A DNA stretch of 64,000 nucleotides from Prevotella sp. (GTDB taxonomy: Bacteria > Bacteroidota > Bacteroidia > Bacteroidales > Bacteroidaceae): NCBI GenBank assembly GCA_017459445.1, contig JAFUDJ010000033.1, forward strand, positions 1-64,000. The letters run 5' to 3'. This document shows positions 59,479 to 64,000 of the stretch, one piece after another. How positions within the stretch are numbered: the stretch's first letter is position 1; each line of letters opens with the position of its first letter. A model generated the notes under the pieces. That model had not been told where the DNA came from and did not search any database. It saw only the letters and a program-made list of their open reading frames with translations. Position numbers and translations under genes: made by a program.

Positions 59479-59952
59479 ATGAAACAGAAACTATTATTGA
59501 CAGTTCTCGCCTTGCTGATGGCCGTCGGCACGCAGGCACAGGGCCTGCGGGGGCGCATCTACTACAACGGCAACATGAGCGTGGCGCACCTGCTGAAGGA
59601 CAAGGAGGGCGAAACGGAAGAGGAACGCCTGGAGCGTGAGCACGTCATGGACGAGATTTTCACGATGAGCGTCACGGTGGAGTTCCCCGAGAGCCACAAG
59701 ATGAAGTGCCGCATGAAGATTATCATGGACCAGGAGCGCGCCAAGGAGCTGGACGTCAACTGGGCAACGCGCAAGCTATGGCAGACGGAACTGACGGTGA
59801 ATGCCAAGCTGCACAACTACTCGAAGCGCTACTGGTGTGACGGCAACAAGGTTATACTGGAGGACGACACCGTCATGATGCTCAGCGACGACGGAGAACA
59901 GCTGACCATCAACGACTCCAAGATGGAGGCGACGCTGAAAAGAATCAAGTGA
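59479..59952 (+). CDS. Secreted or periplasmic protein of unknown function
   Basis: A 157-residue protein with a signal peptide (MKQKLLLTVLALLMAVGTQAQ), an acidic middle rich in Glu (EGETEEERLEREH), and beta-like segments toward the end. No known motif. It is the last gene of the SPFH run. Its 3' end is followed by short gaaaacg repeats. Confidence 0.65.
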   Translation: MKQKLLLTVLALLMAVGTQAQGLRGRIYYNGNMSVAHLLKDKEGETEEERLEREHVMDEIFTMSVTVEFPESHKMKCRMKIIMDQERAKELDVNWATRKLWQTELTVNAKLHNYSKRYWCDGNKVILEDDTVMMLSDDGEQLTINDSKMEATLKRIK

Positions 59953-59985
59953 GAAACGAAAACGAAAAAACGATTACCGCGATGC

Positions 59986-60906
59986 TCAGTATGCCTCGCG
60001 GTATTTGTTTTCGTCCTTGTCGTCGAGCATAGACAGGTACGACTGGTAACGGCTCTGCGCGATGTAATGGTCTTCGACGGCCTTCAGCACAGCGCAGCCG
60101 GGCTCATGGGTGTGCGTGCAGTCGGAGAAGCGGCAGTGCTTGGAGAACTCGAAGATTTCACGGAAATAGCTGGTCAGCTCTTCGCGCTCCATGTCGAACG
60201 TGCCGAAGCCCTTGATGCCCGGCGTGTCGATAAGCCAGGAAGAGGTTCCGGAAAGCGGTATCATTTCTGAGAAGGTCGTGGTGTGCATGCCGGTCTGATG
60301 GGCATCGCTGATGTCGGCAGTGCGCAAATTGGCATGAGGCACAAGACGGTTGATAAGCGTCGACTTGCCGACACCGCTATTGCCGCTGAGCAAGGTAATT
60401 TTCCCGTCGAGCAGCGGGCGCAGGGCCTCTACGCCGTCGCCTGTCCCGGCAGATATGGCGCGACACTCGTAGCCGACGGTCTCATAGAGCTCCATCATCA
60501 GCTGCTGGTAGCGGCGCTCCTCGTCGTTGAGCAGGTCGGTCTTATTGAAAATGAGGAGCACGGGCACGCGATAGGCTTCGGCAGAAGCCAGGAAGCGGTC
60601 GATGAACGTGGTGCTGGTCTCCGGCTTGATGACGGTGATGACAAGCAGGGCCTGGTCGACATTGGCAGCCAGGATATGGCTCTGCTTCGACAGGTTGATG
60701 CTCTTACGGATGATATAGTTGCGGCGGTCCTCAATTTCGATAATGAAATCGTCCTTCACTTCCACCCTGTCGCCCACGGCAACAGGGTTTGTCGACCGGA
60801 TGCCACGCAGGCGGAAGTTGCCTTTTATCTTATAATCGGCAGCCAGTCCGTCGTCCGTCAGGACGGTGTACCAGCTGCCGGTATTCTTAATGACTAAGCC
60901 TTTCAC
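59986..60906 (-). CDS. rsgA: Small ribosomal subunit biogenesis GTPase RsgA
   Basis: Circularly permuted GTPase that matures the 30S subunit, 306 residues. The N-terminal OB fold is followed by the permuted order of G motifs, NKTDLL (G4) before [14 protein letters not shown] (G1), and the C-terminal zinc site [14 protein letters not shown]. It starts eight bases after frr ends, so frr and rsgA share an operon. Confidence 0.96.
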   Translation of the reverse strand: MKGLVIKNTGSWYTVLTDDGLAADYKIKGNFRLRGIRSTNPVAVGDRVEVKDDFIIEIEDRRNYIIRKSINLSKQSHILAANVDQALLVITVIKPETSTTFIDRFLASAEAYRVPVLLIFNKTDLLNDEERRYQQLMMELYETVGYECRAISAGTGDGVEALRPLLDGKITLLSGNSGVGKSTLINRLVPHANLRTADISDAHQTGMHTTTFSEMIPLSGTSSWLIDTPGIKGFGTFDMEREELTSYFREIFEFSKHCRFSDCTHTHEPGCAVLKAVEDHYIAQSRYQSYLSMLDDKDENKYREAY

Positions 60907-60914
60907 GCTGCTTT

Positions 60915-61475
60915 CTATACGGTCATTATCTCTTTGTTCTTGGCTTCCATCAGCTCGTCGAGCTTCTTGATGTACTTGTCGTGCAGCTTCTGAAGCTCCA
61001 GTTCGGCATCCTTCTCGTTGTCCTCACTGAGACCGTCCTTGATGGCTTTCTTCAGTTTCTCCTTGATGTCGCCACGCACGTTGCGCACTTCCACCTTGGC
61101 CTTCTCGCAGATTTTGTTGCACTGCTTCACCAAGTCGCGGCGGCGCTCCTCGGTAGGCTGCGGGATGCCTAAGCGGATTATCTCGCCATTGTTCTCCGGC
61201 GTGATGCCAACGTCAGAGTCCATGATGGCTTTCTCGATGTCGCGGATTTGCTTGCGGTCCCAAGGCTTGATGGCAATGGTGCGCGCATCCGGCGTCGACA
61301 CGTTAGCAACTTGGTTCAGGGGAACCTTCTGTCCATACGATTCCACTCTCACGCCACTCAGAATGGCGACGTTGGCGCGCCCGGCACGGACACGGTTCAG
61401 CTCTTCTTCCAGGAACAAGGCTGCCATCTCCATGCGCTCCTCGGCACTGGCTAATGTTTGTTTTACGTCAATCAT
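60915..61475 (-). CDS. frr: Ribosome recycling factor
   Basis: Separates ribosomal subunits after termination, 186 residues, full length. It has the family core [14 protein letters not shown], and [18 protein letters not shown] in the middle, and [15 protein letters not shown] near the end. First gene of frr-rsgA; its promoter box (TATCTTTG) is at 61504-61511 on the minus strand, divergent from the sensor kinase gene. Confidence 0.96.
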   Translation of the reverse strand: MIDVKQTLASAEERMEMAALFLEEELNRVRAGRANVAILSGVRVESYGQKVPLNQVANVSTPDARTIAIKPWDRKQIRDIEKAIMDSDVGITPENNGEIIRLGIPQPTEERRRDLVKQCNKICEKAKVEVRNVRGDIKEKLKKAIKDGLSEDNEKDAELELQKLHDKYIKKLDELMEAKNKEIMTV

Positions 61476-61503
61476 ATTGTCTATAGTTTATGTTTTCTTC
61501 CGA

Positions 61504-61511
61504 CAAAGATA
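61504..61511 (-). promoter_or_regulatory. -7 element of frr
   Basis: The reverse complement TATCTTTG is followed by TCGG, the same extended box as in the divergent promoter at 61575. Confidence 0.5.
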
Positions 61512-61550
61512 CGCAATAAATTCTGATTAAACAAGAAATGTGGGAAAAAA

Positions 61551-61582
61551 TTTGGCCATGTTGCCAAAGTTTTATATCTTTG
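61551..61582 (+). promoter_or_regulatory. Promoter of the sensor gene with an overlapping palindrome
   Basis: TTTGGC-N6-GCCAAA (61551-61568) overlaps the -33 TTTG, and TATCTTTG (61575-61582) is the -7 box at about 20 bases spacing. The palindrome could be an operator for a dimeric regulator. Confidence 0.55.
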
Positions 61583-61603
61583 TCGGTTGTAATAACAGCC
61601 AGT

Positions 61604-63619
61604 ATGCTAAATGCCATCAACACATACATCCGCCGACTTGTCCGTCCGAAGCAGGATTCCGGCAAGGACAATCAGCAGGACATCGACCGCCTTTCCCTGA
61701 TACTGAAGGCCGGAAAACTGCGCCTATGGTTCTACTATCCTGCAACGCGCCATTACGCCTATTTTGAGAAAAGCGGCACTGCTGAATCGCATGAATACAA
61801 CCCGATAGAGTTCTCGCAGTTCTTCAATCGTGACGACTTTGAGGTGATGCGCCGCTACATCTTCGACTTGTGCGAGGAGCGCCGCCAGTCGGCCAGCTTC
61901 TCTTTGCGCAGCAATAAGGACAACGGCGAGGAGCGACACTTCGACATGCACATCTCCGTAGCGGGCCGCGACGCCCGGGGACGGGTGACACGCGTGCTTG
62001 GCATAGAGCACGACGTGACGGACGACTACCACCGCATGCAGGATGCCAACAAGCTGCTGATGCGCTACCACACCGTGTTCAACACGTCGCTGCTCGACAT
62101 GGCGTATTACGATAAGGACGGTATCCTGCGCGACATCAACGAGAAAGCCTGTCAGACGTTCGGCGTCAAGGAGCGTGTCAAGCTGTTGGAGAGCCGGACG
62201 CGCCTGTCGAACAACCCGATGTTCAACGACGTTGACCCGGAACAGGTGGAGGATATGCGCACATCGGCACTGGTAGACTTCGCGGAATTCTCCGCCCCGG
62301 AATACCGCGTTGACAATTTCGCACAGCGGGGCAAGATGTACTATGAGTCGACTTTCAACCCGATTCGCACGGCCGACGGCCGGCTGGACGGCATCTACAT
62401 GGCGGGGCGCGACATCACGGAGATGGTGGAGTCGTACCATCACCAGGTGGCCAGCGCCCGTAAGCTGCGGCAGGCCATGAGCGACATCCAGGAATACATC
62501 AACAACATCAACTACGCCCTACAGGTCAGCGACGTGCGACTGGTCAACTACGACCCGCATACCTACACCCTGGAGCTGTCGAACAACATCAACCAGCGGC
62601 AGATGCGCATGTCGCAGCTGCGCTGCATCCGCATCGCCTCGCCACGCTTCCGCCGCCATGTGTCCAGCGCCCTGAACCGCATGGACCACCTGACGACCAG
62701 CCAGATTGTGCTGACCATTGAGACTGAATTCCGCGACAAGAAGCGGCGACCCATCTGGATGATGTTCAACATGGTGCCGATGCTGGATGCCAATGGCCGC
62801 GTGGAACGATACTTCGGCATGTGCCGCGACGTGACGGACATTGTGGAGACGGAGCAACGGCTGGCGGTGGAGACGCAGAAAGCCCAGGAGATGGAACTGC
62901 TGAAGCAGTCGTTCCTGACCAATATGAGCTACGAGATACGTACGCCGCTGAATACGGTGGTGGGCTTTGCCGAGCTCTTCGAACAGGAGCACGACCCTGC
63001 CGACGAGCCGCTGTTCGTCAACCATATCAAGGAAAGCTCCAGCAACCTGCTGCTGCTTATCAACGATATCCTGTTCCTGTCGCGCCTCGATGCCAACATG
63101 ATTGAGTACAACAAGACCGATACCGACTTCGCCCTCGTCTTTGAAAGCCACTGCCAGATGGGGTGGTCGAACCTGAGTCCGGACGTGAGGATAGTCATCG
63201 AGAACCCCTACGAGCACTTGGTCGTCAGCATCGACGATGCGTATGTGGGGCGCGTCATCGAGAGACTGTGCTATAACGCCGCCGTCTTCTGCCGCAAGGG
63301 AGTCATCCGCGCCAAGTACGAATACCGCCGGGGCGAGCTGAACATCAGCATCGAGGACACTGGTGTGGGCATTGACGAACAGACGCTGCCCCACGTCTTC
63401 GACCGCTTCGTCCGCAACAAGGACGAGGAGATGTGCGGCACGGGCCTTGACCTGCCCATCACTCAGGCGCTCGTACAGCAGATGGGCGGCTCCATTGAGT
63501 TCCAGTCGCAGTTAGGACGCGGCACCACGGCCTGGGTGGCCATACCCTGCGACGTCAAGGTCATCGAGAAAAAGGCCGACATCATCACTTCAACACCTTC
63601 CGACTATACCAGCCTATGA
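61604..63619 (+). CDS. PAS-containing histidine-kinase-like sensor with Tyr in the H-box
   Basis: Cytoplasmic sensor of 671 residues from the ATG at 61604 behind the promoter. PAS-like regions cover about 25-150, 155-290 and 330-430; there is no membrane helix. The dimerisation/H-box reads FLTNMSYEIRTPLNTVVGF, so the phosphoacceptor His is Tyr443. The ATP domain has an N-box-like Asn in RLCYNAAVF, G1 DTGVGID and G2 GTGLDLPI. Thus ATP binding looks possible, but classical His autophosphorylation does not. Its stop overlaps the next gene's start as ATGA. Confidence 0.88.
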   Translation: MLNAINTYIRRLVRPKQDSGKDNQQDIDRLSLILKAGKLRLWFYYPATRHYAYFEKSGTAESHEYNPIEFSQFFNRDDFEVMRRYIFDLCEERRQSASFSLRSNKDNGEERHFDMHISVAGRDARGRVTRVLGIEHDVTDDYHRMQDANKLLMRYHTVFNTSLLDMAYYDKDGILRDINEKACQTFGVKERVKLLESRTRLSNNPMFNDVDPEQVEDMRTSALVDFAEFSAPEYRVDNFAQRGKMYYESTFNPIRTADGRLDGIYMAGRDITEMVESYHHQVASARKLRQAMSDIQEYINNINYALQVSDVRLVNYDPHTYTLELSNNINQRQMRMSQLRCIRIASPRFRRHVSSALNRMDHLTTSQIVLTIETEFRDKKRRPIWMMFNMVPMLDANGRVERYFGMCRDVTDIVETEQRLAVETQKAQEMELLKQSFLTNMSYEIRTPLNTVVGFAELFEQEHDPADEPLFVNHIKESSSNLLLLINDILFLSRLDANMIEYNKTDTDFALVFESHCQMGWSNLSPDVRIVIENPYEHLVVSIDDAYVGRVIERLCYNAAVFCRKGVIRAKYEYRRGELNISIEDTGVGIDEQTLPHVFDRFVRNKDEEMCGTGLDLPITQALVQQMGGSIEFQSQLGRGTTAWVAIPCDVKVIEKKADIITSTPSDYTSL

Positions 63620-64000
63620 CACCTTATATATATCTCCTGACAGCCGCAGCCCTGCTGCTGGCCGTGCTGCTCTTCTACGGATGGCGCCGCAAGCGCCGCC
63701 AGGAGGGCGAGGAACAGGTGCTGTCCGTGCGCGACCTGACGGCCATGGCACTGAAAATCAGCGCGCACAACGTCATCGTCTTCGACATCAGCAGCGGCCA
63801 TACCAGCCTGCTGAGCGGCAACATGCTGCCCGAGGGCGGTGCCAGCAAGGAGCTTTTCAAGGAGCATGTGCATCCCGACGATGTCGACATGCTCGTCAGC
63901 CGCATCATGGAACTGGAGCGCGGCGAGAGCCAGCAGGCCGAGTTCTGCTATCGCTGGAACTACGAATTCGGCGGCGGCAAGCCCCGCTGGGGCTGGCTCC
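63616..64000 (+). CDS. Membrane-anchored PAS sensor protein, truncated by the window end
   Basis: The frame starts at 63616 (ATGA overlap) and stays open to 64000, 128 residues. It has one N-terminal membrane helix (YLLTAAALLLAVLLFYGW), a basic stop-transfer and the start of a PAS-like domain with HVHPDDVDMLVSRIMEL. It is probably a second sensor kinase; the kinase part is outside the window. Coupling suggests it works with the Tyr-type sensor. Confidence 0.75.
   Translation, partial: MTPYIYLLTAAALLLAVLLFYGWRRKRRQEGEEQVLSVRDLTAMALKISAHNVIVFDISSGHTSLLSGNMLPEGGASKELFKEHVHPDDVDMLVSRIMELERGESQQAEFCYRWNYEFGGGKPRWGWL

Overview
The window looks like a piece of a GC-rich Bacteroidales chromosome, most probably Prevotella or a close relative. 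Evidence: PorU/PorV of the type IX secretion system (T9SS), secreted proteins ending in a Prevotella-type sorting tail, a BspA-like leucine-rich repeat protein, a short single polysaccharide-export operon, and many promoters with the Bacteroidetes -7 element TAnnTTTG. Nearly all genes are housekeeping or surface genes. I see no phage, transposase, rRNA operon or CRISPR array; there is one tRNA-Arg(CCU).

Layout. 0.5-7.2 kb: a tandem SGNH/GDSL acetylesterase, gpmI, and a three-gene operon of split transketolase plus FGGY kinase. 7.2-13.2 kb: an operon of FAH-family gene, porU, porV, ispF. 13.3-18.9 kb: a secreted protein, the tRNA, a MaoC hydratase, then CE7 esterase, bile-acid/sodium-symporter-type transporter and GH105 hydrolase. 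19.0-26.5 kb: a decayed ATPase gene and two T9SS cargo proteins. 26.8-33 kb: a tiny acidic ORF, a DUF6621-like gene, a saccharopine/carboxyspermidine dehydrogenase and the wzc-HAD-wza-small membrane protein operon. 33-45 kb: comF, recX, prmC, a BspA/dockerin protein, ribD, nadB, dacB, an MscS channel, mutY, glf. 45-51.6 kb: inositol-phosphate synthase with a CDP-alcohol phosphatidyltransferase, a SufT-like gene, lpxH, kdgK, sufB. 51.6-64 kb: infB-nusA-rimP, mnmA, an SPFH/ribbon-helix-helix/small-membrane-protein cluster, rsgA-frr, and two overlapping sensor-type genes, the second cut by the window end.

How the genes fit together. The acetylesterase, CE7 esterase, GH105, KdgK and perhaps the transketolase/FGGY operon suggest pectin and rhamnogalacturonan use. 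PorU and PorV export and process the secreted proteins seen here. Wzc, Wza and Glf point to a surface polysaccharide.

The most unusual signal is not a gene. The window is full of very short, strictly periodic repeat arrays. Perfect 7- or 8-bp arrays fill operon gaps, often from the stop codon of one gene to within 0-6 bases of the next start (27477-27596 has 15 octamers without a phase slip). Two loci 12.7 kb apart carry the same design with unrelated sequences: three direct then three inverted copies of a 15-bp core with 7-bp spacers, period 22 bp. A 22-bp direct array and a 9-bp direct/inverted array also occur. Similar low-complexity DNA appears in frame inside several conserved enzymes. 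A second notable item is a histidine-kinase-like protein whose H-box carries Tyr in place of the phosphoacceptor His.
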